NCBI RefSeq assembly: GCF_041956535.1
Contig: NW_027192193.1
Span: 276,437-340,436 of the forward strand
DNA: 64,000 nt
Direction: 5' to 3'
DNA from: Calcarisporiella thermophila CBS 279.70
Taxonomy: Eukaryota > Calcarisporiellomycota
Shown: one piece after another, positions 12,429 to 22,643 of the stretch
Numbering within the stretch: position 1 is the stretch's first letter
How the letters are laid out: every line of letters starts with the position of its first letter
The notes under the pieces: model-generated
What the model was told of the DNA's origin: nothing
Databases searched by the model: none
The model's input: the letters and a program-made list of their open reading frames with translations, nothing else
Position numbers and translations under genes: made by a program

Positions 12429-13414
12429 GCAAAGCCTAAAACTCTCCATGGCCGATACACAAGTGATTAGGGGGCCTCCACTCTCTCCTCCCGCCTTGCC
12501 AAATTCATCCTCCTTTCACGCGGTGTCTCCACCCATTGGTCGCTGTGTAATCCGGTGGATATCTGTTTGGGGGAAACTCCGGCCAAAAAGGATCCTAAGT
12601 GTCTGTGTGTCACTTATCTTAATTGAGAGACCAATTGTGCTTGTGGACTCCCGTTTCCCTAGTAGCGTATAGTCATCGCCCGTCGAACATTGTAGAAGAG
12701 GAGCCCGTTTAAAAATAATATCGGCTGGCACGAGAAGGGCTTAGCCTGGTGTGCTGAACACTCGCGTGTGCTAATATTAGCAAAAGCGACGGGGGACAAG
12801 GTTTGAGGACGATCTGGATTGGGATGGGCGGGCGGGGGGCCTTGCTCGATTGTAACGATAATAATGTTTGAGATGGCGAAAGCGTAAGCTTTCTTTTGTT
12901 CTATTCTTCTTCGACCCAGGAATTTTCCTACGAGCTTGTCAGCGTAACATAGCAAGCTGCTATTTATAACCTCTGGAGATGGCGGGTCATCCCCGCCTTC
13001 CCCATCAAGATTTGTGCTCCATGCATTGGCATTTCTCGAGACATTTCGCAAACCAAACAGATGCCATCGGCATCCCATCTCCATCTGTCACATTCTCTCT
13101 CCGCTTTATTGTATAAACATCAACCCTCATTCTTGAGGGGAAAACATAGTAAGCCTGGGGTTCACTCAAACATGACCCACTCCAATGCCTTGTACAAATG
13201 TTTAAAAGCACACACTTTGTCCAGAGATTGTCCCAGGACTTGCTCCAATGTCGGTTGGATTGGCCGCACAGCAGACCGCTAGTGTCTGTTCCAATCTTAA
13301 CCTAACCTAGTCGTGAATTTCATTCATGTGAAATAGGCGCGGCAAAAAGTTAGGGAATATTCCTTCCCCCCCCCCCCTCATTGCCTTGCCATTTTCCCAG
13401 TTGCTCTCTACATA
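12429..13414. other. divergent intergenic region
   Basis: Lies between the divergent chitin deacetylase and acyl-CoA dehydrogenase genes and should hold both promoters. A C run sits at about 13368-13378, just before the dehydrogenase start. No gene was recognised. Confidence 0.55.
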
Positions 13415-14854
13415 ATGTCAAACCTCTCGCGTACACTCCCTGGCTTTATCCAGATATCGCCTCGCATGGAGCAGCTGCTGGCGAAGCTAGAGGATTTTGT
13501 CACGGTGGGTGGGAATGGATGGGCTGACGAAGCATCGATTAATGGTAAACGTGTCTTTCCCTTTAGAATGACTGTATCCCCGCCGAAAAGCTCGCACGAT
13601 CCCAGCTGGGCACCGGAGAAAACCGCTGGAAAGTAAGTATACCTTTTGATTTGTTGGCATTCCGCGGATGTTTCTCACTCAGAGCCATCCCACCAGATCG
13701 TCCCGCCCGTATTACACCAGCTGAAAGAAAAGGCAAAATCGCTCGGCCTATGGAACCTCTTCCTCCCTCAAGACATTCCCGGCAGCCCCGGCCTCAGCAA
13801 TGTGGAGTATGCACTTTGTGCCGAGATTATGGGGCGCTCCGTGCTGCTTGCCCCCGAGGCCTGCAATTGCTCCGCCCCCGACACCGGCAACATGGAGCTG
13901 CTGGCCCGGTGTGGAAACGAGGAGCAGAAGCGCCGCTGGCTCGAGCCGCTTCTCCGTGGAGAGATTCGCAGCGCCTTTGCCATGACCGAGAAGAACGTGG
14001 CAAGCTCCGATGCCACCAACGTGCAGACCAGGATTGAGAGGCAGGGGAACGAGTATGTGATCAACGGCCACAAGTGGTGGATTTCCGGCGCAGGGAACCC
14101 GGAGTGCAAGGTGTTCTTGGTCATGGGGAAGACGGATCCCAGCGCCGCGAGGCACAAGCAGCAGAGCGTGGTCATTGTGCCGGCGGGGACGCCCGGGCTG
14201 ACCATTGTGCGCCCGATGGAGGTGTTCGGGTACGACGATGCGCCCGAGGGCCACTGCGAGGTGACGTTTGAGAATGTGCGGGTGCCCGTGGAGAACGTGC
14301 TCCTGGGCGAGGGGCGCGGCTTCGAGCTGGCGCAGACTCGGCTGGGCCCGGGGAGATTGCACCATTGCATGCGGGCGATCGGCGTCGCCGAGCGGGCGCT
14401 GGAGCTGATGCTGCTGCGGGTGACGGACGAGAGCCGGAAGACGTTTGGCAAGCTGCTCGTCCAGCACGGGACGGTGTTGAGCTGGGTGGCCCAGTCCCGG
14501 ATGGACATCGACCAGGCGAGGCTGCTCGTCCTCAACGCGGCCGCCATGGTGGATCGCGATGGGGCGAAGGCGGCTCGCAAGGCGATCAGTGTGGCGAAAA
14601 TCGTGGTGCCGAACGCGGTGCTTCGCGTCCTCGACCGAGCCATCCAGGCGTTTGGCGCGGGCGGCGTTAGCCAGGATTTCCCGCTCGCCCAAGCCTACGC
14701 GATGACGCGGACGTTGCGCATTGCGGATGGCCCCGACGAGGTGCATCAGCTCGTGGTGGGAGGCATGGAGCTCCGACGGGTCCCGGAGCTCCGCTCCGCC
14801 GATGAGCAGCGAAAGGCTCGAGAGCAGGAGATCTTTGCCAAGGCCAAGCTTTGA
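13415..14854 (+). CDS. acyl-CoA dehydrogenase, ACAD10/11-like, with AKL end
   Basis: A flavoenzyme that introduces the 2,3 double bond in acyl-CoA during fatty-acid or branched-chain breakdown. Exons 13415-13504, 13567-13632 and 13697-14854 give 437 residues. The third acceptor was chosen at 13696 because it joins NRWK to [17 protein letters not shown] in phase. Visible family features are [59 protein letters not shown] and [18 protein letters not shown]. In the last one an Asp lies where many dehydrogenases have the catalytic Glu; this fits the ACAD10/11 branch. The C-terminus is AKL, a peroxisomal PTS1 signal, and no mitochondrial presequence is seen. Peroxisomal action is inferred. Confidence 0.9.
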
Positions 14855-15376
14855 GCTGAGCATTGTACTAGTCATGGTTTTGCCTTAATATTTCATTTCG
14901 TCTCATCCCTTCCCTCTTCTCCCTCTTTTCCGTCCTCTCCGCCTTCTTCTCTCTTCTATGTAGGTTTGTTATACCAAGAATCGCCTCGCCTCTATTTAGT
15001 AGTGGTCATTATTATTATTATTAAAAAAAAAACGAATGAAACGCGATAATAAAAGAAAAGAAGCAAAAGAGACGAGAGAAAAAAAAAATGTACACAATTA
15101 AACATTATCAAGTGAATACTCCAGTTGCAGTATCCCCAAGATAAAAGAAAAAAATATCGATATACGAGATTAAAAAAAAAAATCAAACCGCATTTCAAAA
15201 CGTGCTCATATTCGAAAAAAAAAAAATCCTAACCGAATGGAGAGAAAGGAATTTGGAAAGAGAAGAGTCATCAGAGAAGCCATCAAGAGACCCCCGTGGG
15301 TGCAAGAATCAACATAAAAGGTGCAACCCACAGGCCAAAACCTTCAAACACAAAGGACCAACAAGTGATATCGTCA
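14855..15376. other. convergent intergenic region, A-rich
   Basis: 3' flanks of the dehydrogenase and the MFS transporter. It contains several A runs of 8-13 bases (for example 15023-15032 and 15171-15181). No gene or RNA was recognised. Confidence 0.6.
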
Positions 15377-17032
15377 TTAAAACCGGGTATGCTCGCTCGA
15401 GCGGAATTTTGAAAACAGGGAGTTCGCCGCGTGGACCAGCGAGAGGGAAGCGTTTGCCTCGAGAAAGATAACCAAGCTTCCCGTCACGACCCCCACCACC
15501 GCCAGGAACATGGCCACCGCACCCATGGTCTCGTAGACCATTCCGCCCACCAAGCTTCCCAGTCCCGTGCCGATTCCCAAATACACCGCGGCAAAGAGCC
15601 CCTGGGAAGTCGCGCTCAGATGGGGGGGTGCGAATTCATCCGCGCGCTGCACTCCGGCCGCCCACAGCCCTGAAAATGCGACCCCATTAAGCAATTGCAG
15701 GGAGAGGGCCACCGTCGATCCAAACGGTCCGGGGGGCAGGATCGTATAGGCCAACGCGCGCACAATAGTCACCACGTGAGCGAGCAGGATGAGGAAGGAG
15801 CCGCCAAAATTCGAGAGCAGCTGCTTCGAGTAGAAAAAGAAGAGAAGCTCCGTCAATGCCGACATCGGGCCCGTCCAACCGAGCTGCGTGCCCGTGGCAT
15901 GGAGCGAGTGGCGCATAAACAGGAACAGGAAGCTGTTGATCATGCTGAGAGCCATGGCCATGAGGAGCATGTTGGAGAGGAACAGGATCATCCGGGTGTC
16001 GTTCACGAGGTCCCACACCGTTTCCGGGCACGCCGCCGGGATCTCGTAGGGCTCGGCCTGGACGCTGAGGAGGGTGGACTTGGGCAGCGGAGGGGGCGCG
16101 GGGATCTCCACGGAAATGTCGTCGTCCTTGAACGACGCATTGCAAGTGGTGTAGAGGGTGGTGGAGGAGTTGGTGGCCGATAATGAGCACACCTCGTCCT
16201 GCTCGTCATGGCACACGACGATTTCCCCCATCCCTTCGTCCTGCTGCTCCTCCTCCACCATCACGGGGATCGAGTGGTAGTAGCCAGTGCGCCTCCCCGC
16301 CATCCGCGCCAAGTAATCGATGGTGCTCTTCACCGAGCTGGAGCTATAGTTGTGCAGACGGTGGTGCAGCGGGGAGCTCACCAGGAGCGGCTGCTTCTCC
16401 TCCAGCATTTCCGCCGCGGGCGCGGGGGCAAACCGAGTAACGCAGCAGAGCCCGACGTAGGCGGCAAGGGCATGGAGCATGGCATAGAACACGACATTGA
16501 TGTCGCCCGTCTTCTCGATGAGCACGCCGATGTAGAGCTGGGTCAGGCCGCACGACACAGAACCCCAGAGGCGCTGCCGCCCGTAGAGCTCCTTGTCCAC
16601 GTCGAGGATTTTGAGCACCCCCGAGTCGGTCAAGGACTGCAGGGGAATCCCAAAAAAGGACCACCCGATGTTGGCCAGCGTCACCAAGGCGACGGTATAC
16701 AGCAAGCGCTCACCGCCCTGCCACCCAAACAGATTCTGAGCCATGGGCACGAGCGAGAGCAAGAAGATCGACAGGGCCGCGAGGAGAGCAATCATGGCCA
16801 TAAGGGAGCGATGGCCGCCCGTTCGGTCCGCAAGCGATGTCCACACGGGGCAGGCGAGCGCGGAAACAAAGGGCGCAATCGCGAAGACCACGCCGACCAT
16901 GTACGAGGGCAGGCCAAGGGTTTCTTTGTAAAATATAGCAAGGTATACGGTGCTACCCATGGCCGCAAACAGCGCCGAGTAGATGAGCTTGGGCAACAGG
17001 TACATATTGATCATGAAAATGGGCTGGATCAC
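15377..17032 (-). CDS. MFS transporter, MFS_1_like / MFSD6-type
   Basis: A 551-residue, intron-free membrane transporter. The N-terminal half starts MYLLPKLIYSALFAAMGSTV and has the loop motif SLADRTGGHRS, typical of the LacY/MFSD6-like branch. YGRQRLWGSVSCGL is the conserved Y-G-x-x-R-x-W-G-S element of that branch. About six helices are followed by a long cytosolic loop (~residues 205-335) rich in Glu, Ser and Pro, and then six more helices (LFLSNMLLMAMALSM onward). The tail is hydrophilic. Substrate is unknown; this branch includes nucleoside, sugar and heme-peptide candidates. Base composition is strongly GC-rich like the neighbouring dehydrogenase. The first ATG is used; the in-frame ATG at residue 7 is an alternative. 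Confidence 0.88.
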   Translation of the reverse strand: MIQPIFMINMYLLPKLIYSALFAAMGSTVYLAIFYKETLGLPSYMVGVVFAIAPFVSALACPVWTSLADRTGGHRSLMAMIALLAALSIFLLSLVPMAQNLFGWQGGERLLYTVALVTLANIGWSFFGIPLQSLTDSGVLKILDVDKELYGRQRLWGSVSCGLTQLYIGVLIEKTGDINVVFYAMLHALAAYVGLCCVTRFAPAPAAEMLEEKQPLLVSSPLHHRLHNYSSSSVKSTIDYLARMAGRRTGYYHSIPVMVEEEQQDEGMGEIVVCHDEQDEVCSLSATNSSTTLYTTCNASFKDDDISVEIPAPPPLPKSTLLSVQAEPYEIPAACPETVWDLVNDTRMILFLSNMLLMAMALSMINSFLFLFMRHSLHATGTQLGWTGPMSALTELLFFFYSKQLLSNFGGSFLILLAHVVTIVRALAYTILPPGPFGSTVALSLQLLNGVAFSGLWAAGVQRADEFAPPHLSATSQGLFAAVYLGIGTGLGSLVGGMVYETMGAVAMFLAVVGVVTGSLVIFLEANASLSLVHAANSLFSKFRSSEHTRF

Positions 17033-17347
17033 CAGAACAGATGATAGAATATGAATCTAGAGAATCAAGCGTATACGATGGAGCGGCAGAGCTCGGTGGT
17101 TATCACTTGTGGTATCACACGGTCTTGGGGGGGGTCTCTTGAAATGCTTGCTCCTCCTCCTCTTCACTCGATGGACACTACGGTTGTTTGGTCTGGGCAA
17201 GAAAGGCACACGCGCACCTCAAAGAAAGGCTTGCGGAGAATGCAGCAGGCAGAATCACGAGGGGGTGAAGGAGATGGGGCGCGGGCGGAGGAGCGGGCGC
17301 GGGAGAGGGGGAGAGGAGGGAGCCTGCGGGCCAGGGCCGCTCCTTTA

Positions 17348-17354
17348 ATTTATA
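17348..17354 (-). promoter_or_regulatory. TATA-like element upstream of the MFS gene
   Basis: The minus strand reads TATAAAT about 316 bases before the MFS start codon. The distance is long, so a leader or a leader intron would be needed. The site is tentative. Confidence 0.35.
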
Positions 17355-18585
17355 CTGGGAAGGGGAAATTTTATCTTGGACGGAGTAGGAATTCGATAAC
17401 GCAAAACGCGCACCGTTCCTAATTCCGGCATAACGCGTCGGCTTGGGAGATCCTGTCTCGAACGGTCCAAAATCACCGCATCCAACGCTTTTCATTTCCT
17501 GCATGGACTCTGAAAAGCGAGGGATTTTTGGGCGATTTGGCCGGCCGCACACGTGTGCGTGGCAAATGGCATCCCATGGCCACCCGCTTCATAAATGTTT
17601 ACGCGGGCTGAATTGGCGTGCTTCTAAAAATACGCAGGGGCCCTGGCGTGGGCCCTCTGGGGGCGTGCCGGGTCGCGGATCGAGGAGCAAGCATGGGCCG
17701 CAGTAGCAGACGAAGCGCGCATGCCATCCTCCCCGCCGGATATCTTATCGCCCTCTGCCTTGGCCGGCTCCTGGCCTTCATGCGCATTTTAGCTTTGCGG
17801 CCGACCGCCAGGATTTGGCCACCCGGCGCCTGAGTGGTGCCTGCGGGCCTTGCATCTAACCGGATATTGCTGGACTGGGCCTATTTTCCTGCCCCAATCC
17901 AGCTCATGCCGCCCTGCATTCATGCACTGCGCCCAGGATGCCAACCGGTAGGGCCCTCCTCAGACTGGTCCAGAACAGAGGCCATTAGAGCTTGCATCGA
18001 TTCATGTGCGGGAGATCGCATGCCTGAATTGACTTGTCTTGAACGGGCCTTCAATTGCTTGCAGCCAAAGCCCCCGTAGCGCTGCAAGATAATCACAACA
18101 CCACCAGCGATGGATGGCAACAGCGGCCCCTGAATGGGAGTGTCGTGTCAATAAAGCCTAAGCTTTAGGGTTTATTATGGTAAGACTTCACAAGCTATTA
18201 GCTCAGTCTTAGCCCAAGCATTCACGTACCTGTGTAATATAGCCCAGCTTGAGACCACATGGGCAGGAAAGCACCCAGACCAAAATGATGCACGAGATAT
18301 CATGGGGGAAGGATGAAAAGGATCCTTTTCCCTCCTCATAATATTTTGCAGTGACATACAACCCTGGGCAAGATAGTCACAAGAGCGTGCGCAACTAGAC
18401 TCGTCACCCTCTCTCCCTCAATCCTGCCATGAAAGACGTCCATGATATAAATTTTGTTTATTTTAAAGGACCTCACGAGGATATATTAATTCGATACAAT
18501 AATAATGAAAATCAAGAATTTCAGGCAAAATGTATAAACGGAAATTTACAGTCCCAATAAAAAAATAAAGGAAATGAACATAGTC
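17355..18585. other. intergenic, GC-rich then AT-rich
   Basis: About 1.2 kb without a recognisable gene. The part up to ~18080 is GC-rich with many CpG and GGCC words. The open frames at 17443-17706, 17618-17833 and 17834-18079 have no family features and look like by-products of GC content. A telobox-like TTTAGGGTTT lies at 18164-18173. Confidence 0.5.
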
Positions 18586-20021
18586 TCAGGTCGCCCCATC
18601 AGTGGAGCCAGAAGCCTGGTCGCTTCTGGTGGGATGGGCTCGCACCGTCTTTAGGCTTAGTCGCTCCTTACTCATCTTTGGCGTAAGAACGCCTTTTAGT
18701 TGACCCTCGCCCCCACGCTCACCACCCTCTCCCCCATCTTCACCCGCCTCGCGCTCGCCCCCCGCCCGGATTGGTTGCCTGGTTGCCGCGCCCATGTCCC
18801 CTATGGCAAGACCCTCCACCATCCTCCTCGCATCCTCCTCCGGCCCATCCGCGTTCTCGCCGTTCACCGAAGAACCCCTCTGCACTCGCAGCAGGGCCAG
18901 CTCATTCTCGACGGCTTCGCTTCGCCTTACGTGCCCTTCCAACACCTCCCTCATCCTTTCGTGCTCCGTCCGCCAGTGCTCTTCCCTCTCGTGGAGCAGT
19001 CGCTCCAGCTGCTGGACCTGGCCTCGGAGCTCTGCCGTCTCGTGATCGTGGCTGACGATATTGTCCTGCATTTGCTGCCTAAGCTGCTCGATGTGCACTC
19101 GGTGGCCGTCGAGGAGGCGGATGTTGTTGTTGAGCTCCTTGGTGTGCGCAATAAGCTTTCGGTTCAATTTCTCGATATGTTCATTCTGGGCGGGAGTATC
19201 AACATGAGTCGTAACCTCTTCTTCGGTCCCCAACTGAAGATGCATTTCAACCACTCACCTTTTCTTTTAGCTTGCCCAGCAATTCTCCATTTTGGCGCTG
19301 TGCCTCGCCCAGTTTGCGTTGGGTATCGGCTAAATTCCTCTCTAAATTCGAGCATTGCGATGTCAATGCGGACACCAAATTGGTTCCCTCCTCTAACAGC
19401 ATCTCGTTGGATCGATATCGCTCCGCAATGTCCGCATACTGGGCCAACTTGGTCTCGAGTACAGCAATGGTTTGCTGTTGAGCGTGGACAATATCCTCGA
19501 CCGATGCGGGGACACCCTGGGCAATGCCAAGCAAAGGCTCAGGGGGATGGATGGGGTCGGCGTATCGCGCGGAGGGCGAGAAGGAAAGATGATCTATCGA
19601 CGATCGGGGGGAGGTGTTGCGATGGATGAAGTTGGATCTAAATAGAGTGGAACCAGCCGAATAGTAAGCATTCCCCTGGCCTTTGGAGGAAGGGGGAAGG
19701 ATTTGGGGGGCTGAAAAACAAATGCTGAGAAGAATGGCACCTACAAATAATCATCGGAGGATGCGTCTTGGCCGGTTAAACGCGGAGATGTATGCGAAGA
19801 TTCCGACGCGATGCTCGATGGGTTGCTGGGTGCACGAGGGCGTAGCTGGATGCCATTCTGGAAAGATTCGGTGTCGCTTGATCGCTTTCTATACGCTTTC
19901 TAGATTGGAAATGGGCAAGAGAAAGCGGTATCAGTAACATGTCGATGCCATGGATCGATCGAAGGGGTGGGGAGGAGGCGGGACGGCTTACTTTTCTTCT
20001 GGCAGCCCCCGAGGCATCCAT
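18586..20021 (-). CDS. coiled-coil protein of unknown function
   Basis: Exons on the minus strand are 20021-19992, 19899-19745, 19637-19259 and 19185-18586. They join in phase to give 387 residues. Exon 1 encodes only MDASGAARRK. Residues ~11-95 are Ser/Pro-rich and likely disordered. From about residue 105 to ~300 the sequence is a long coiled coil (for example IAVLETKLAQYADIAERYR, then LNRKLIAHTKELNNNIRLLD). A Gly/Glu-rich and Ser-rich tail follows. No family was recognised; a scaffold or cytoskeletal role is only a guess. The intron 19744-19638 (107 bases) is the least certain junction, since a closer acceptor exists but breaks the frame. Confidence 0.7.
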
Positions 20022-20280
20022 GCTAGAGTCAAGGAATAAATTAAAATGCAGAATAAGCGTGGATAGAAAAGCGAGTAGGGGCAGGGTCTAGCGTGAATAT
20101 GAATTGAGTGCGGAGAACTATCCGCCACTCGATTGGAACACGGGACTCATCGACGTTTATGGGTGACGTATTGTAACGAAAACAAATAGCTTTGGTAAGT
20201 ATTGCAAATCCTGGCGGAGCTTAAACTTTTTATATTGTGCTAAAAATGAATTTGGTAACATTTGGATTCTTCCGAAATAA

Positions 20281-20320
20281 GGGGGAGAGGGAGGAGGGGG
20301 AGGAGGGGGAGGAGGGGAGG
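20281..20320 (+). repeat. G/A-only low-complexity repeat at the gap edge
   Basis: Tandem GGAGGG-like units made only of G and A run directly into the assembly gap. The right edge (21178-21187) also starts with G and A. The missing part is therefore probably a longer purine tract. Confidence 0.8.
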
Positions 20321-21177
20321 NNNNNNNNNNNNNNNNNNNNNNNNNNNNNNNNNNNNNNNNNNNNNNNNNNNNNNNNNNNNNNNNNNNNNNNNNNNNNNNN
20401 NNNNNNNNNNNNNNNNNNNNNNNNNNNNNNNNNNNNNNNNNNNNNNNNNNNNNNNNNNNNNNNNNNNNNNNNNNNNNNNNNNNNNNNNNNNNNNNNNNNN
20501 NNNNNNNNNNNNNNNNNNNNNNNNNNNNNNNNNNNNNNNNNNNNNNNNNNNNNNNNNNNNNNNNNNNNNNNNNNNNNNNNNNNNNNNNNNNNNNNNNNNN
20601 NNNNNNNNNNNNNNNNNNNNNNNNNNNNNNNNNNNNNNNNNNNNNNNNNNNNNNNNNNNNNNNNNNNNNNNNNNNNNNNNNNNNNNNNNNNNNNNNNNNN
20701 NNNNNNNNNNNNNNNNNNNNNNNNNNNNNNNNNNNNNNNNNNNNNNNNNNNNNNNNNNNNNNNNNNNNNNNNNNNNNNNNNNNNNNNNNNNNNNNNNNNN
20801 NNNNNNNNNNNNNNNNNNNNNNNNNNNNNNNNNNNNNNNNNNNNNNNNNNNNNNNNNNNNNNNNNNNNNNNNNNNNNNNNNNNNNNNNNNNNNNNNNNNN
20901 NNNNNNNNNNNNNNNNNNNNNNNNNNNNNNNNNNNNNNNNNNNNNNNNNNNNNNNNNNNNNNNNNNNNNNNNNNNNNNNNNNNNNNNNNNNNNNNNNNNN
21001 NNNNNNNNNNNNNNNNNNNNNNNNNNNNNNNNNNNNNNNNNNNNNNNNNNNNNNNNNNNNNNNNNNNNNNNNNNNNNNNNNNNNNNNNNNNNNNNNNNNN
21101 NNNNNNNNNNNNNNNNNNNNNNNNNNNNNNNNNNNNNNNNNNNNNNNNNNNNNNNNNNNNNNNNNNNNNNNNNNNNN
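20321..21177. other. assembly gap of 857 N
   Basis: No sequence is available. Open frames that cross this stretch are artefacts. The flanking region 20022-20280 and 21188-21305 shows no gene. Confidence 0.99.
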
Positions 21178-21305
21178 GGGGGAGAGGGATATTGAAATAA
21201 AATACATGATAGAATGGAGCCTGGAGTAGTACTGAAAAATGACCTTGGGTTACAAATTATCACCAATATAATGGAAATCAGTATTTTGTGGACGGAGATG
21301 GGCAT

Positions 21306-22513
21306 CTAGAGCAGAAGGCTGGCAAGCAGGCCCGAGAATGCCACCCAGCCCATTCCAGCGGCGAGACTTCCAGCGGCGCTGTTGCTCACGGTGTTAGTAG
21401 GCTGCGTCGTATTGAGCATACCCTGCGGAGGCAGTAGCACTGAATCAATCACATGAATAACTCCATTGGCCGTGAGCAGGTTGGGCCACTCCACGTTCGC
21501 GGACTTGTTGCGTGCGTCGCGCAGCACCACACCTGAGTCTCTCAGGAGGGCTGTCACATTTCCCCCTTGCACCGTTTTGATGGTGAGGTTGTTGGTGATT
21601 AGATTCGAATAGTAGATATCGGGGTGCACCAGGTGGTATTTGAGCACGTTTGCAATCTCGGTGTCATTCAATCCGCCCAGATCGGCCTTGCTGAACGCAT
21701 CGTTGGTGGGAGCAAACAGCGTGATTCCGGTAAAGTTGTTAAGAGTCTGCGTGAGGTTGGTTTGATCGAGCAGCGACTCCAGTCTGGTCAGCTTCGCCTG
21801 GTGCAGCACGTCGGTCGCATTCTTTGGGATCTCCAAGAGCTAATGGCATACAAGGGAGGGGGGGAAGGGGTATGAATGGATGCCTTTCACATGGATTCTC
21901 TTTGGGCCGTTGGCCATTCGACACCTACCTTATCGATGATATGGACTACTCCGTTCTTGAAAATCGTGTCTGCCTGCTGTACCTTGGCTGCATCGATGCC
22001 GTAGTTGATGAACATGCCAGTGTCGTTTTTGATGACGCCTACGACCTGGTGGCCTCCGTTGGGGAGGTTCACGAGGGTCTTGTTGTCCAGTAGGGTCTGC
22101 ACATGGCTGATGCTGTTGTTGAGCTGGTCATTGCGCCAAGCGCCCTGGACGATATGGTATTTGATGATGTTGGAGAGGGTCGTGTTGTCGATGCTCTGGA
22201 GGGAGGAGAGCTGAGTCGTCGCGGGATTTGGCCTAAGGGAAGCAACCAAGAGCAGATCAGTCTTGCTTGGATGCGCAAAGCGAATGAGCTCGAAGAATAC
22301 TCACGCAAAGACCGTATAGTTCTTGGAGGTGTCGTTGAGAGCGTCCGAGAGGTTAGCGCGCTGTAAGATCCCAGCCAGCTGTGCAAACTGCTCATTTTGA
22401 CCCGCAGCCGCGGTGAGCGCTTGTACAATGGTCAAATTTTCCGTGGGCTGCTGCTGTGCAAGAACAGGCGCGAACACGGCTAGGCCACACAAGAGGATGC
22501 TCGTGAAATGCAT
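21306..22513 (-). CDS. GPI-anchored protein with two fasciclin (FAS1) domains
   Basis: A secreted cell-surface protein thought to act in adhesion or wall structure. Exons on the minus strand are 22513-22305, 22232-21929 and 21839-21306 (348 residues, phases agree). The signal peptide is residues 1 to ~19, ending FAPVLAQQQ. The first FAS1 domain runs from ~28 to ~170 (YTVFAPNPATTQLSS, then VHIIDK). The second runs from ~175 to ~310 (GITLFAPTNDAFSK, then GVIHVIDSVLLPP). Asn-x-Ser/Thr sites are numerous. The C-terminus (GSLAAGMGWVAFSGLLASLLL, here counted from residue 328) is a GPI signal and shares its last five residues with the chitin deacetylase. A TATA box lies about 125 bases upstream of the ATG. 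Confidence 0.93.
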
Positions 22514-22636
22514 AGTTACAGATGGGTGGTGTGGAGCGAGGCGGGAGGTACTAACTGCAAGAGGAGGGCGCGCGGTTAGAGAGAAGGACGAGAAAAAAGT
22601 GAAAAACGGATGAAAAAGGTGAAGCTCGAAAAATGC

Positions 22637-22643
22637 ATTTATA
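22637..22643 (-). promoter_or_regulatory. TATA box of the fasciclin gene
   Basis: The minus strand reads TATAAAT about 124 bases upstream of the start codon at 22513. Confidence 0.6.

Noticed and set aside
13748-14875. Long minus-strand frame opposite the acyl-CoA dehydrogenase
   Set aside because: It is the mirror of a GC-rich gene with strong codon bias; it has no family features and is rich in His, Arg and Leu as expected for such shadows.
16208-17044. Plus-strand frame of 278 codons opposite the MFS gene
   Set aside because: Antisense to transmembrane helices and without protein-like hydrophobic pattern.
20157-21305. Open frames running through the assembly gap
   Set aside because: The apparent length comes only from N bases.
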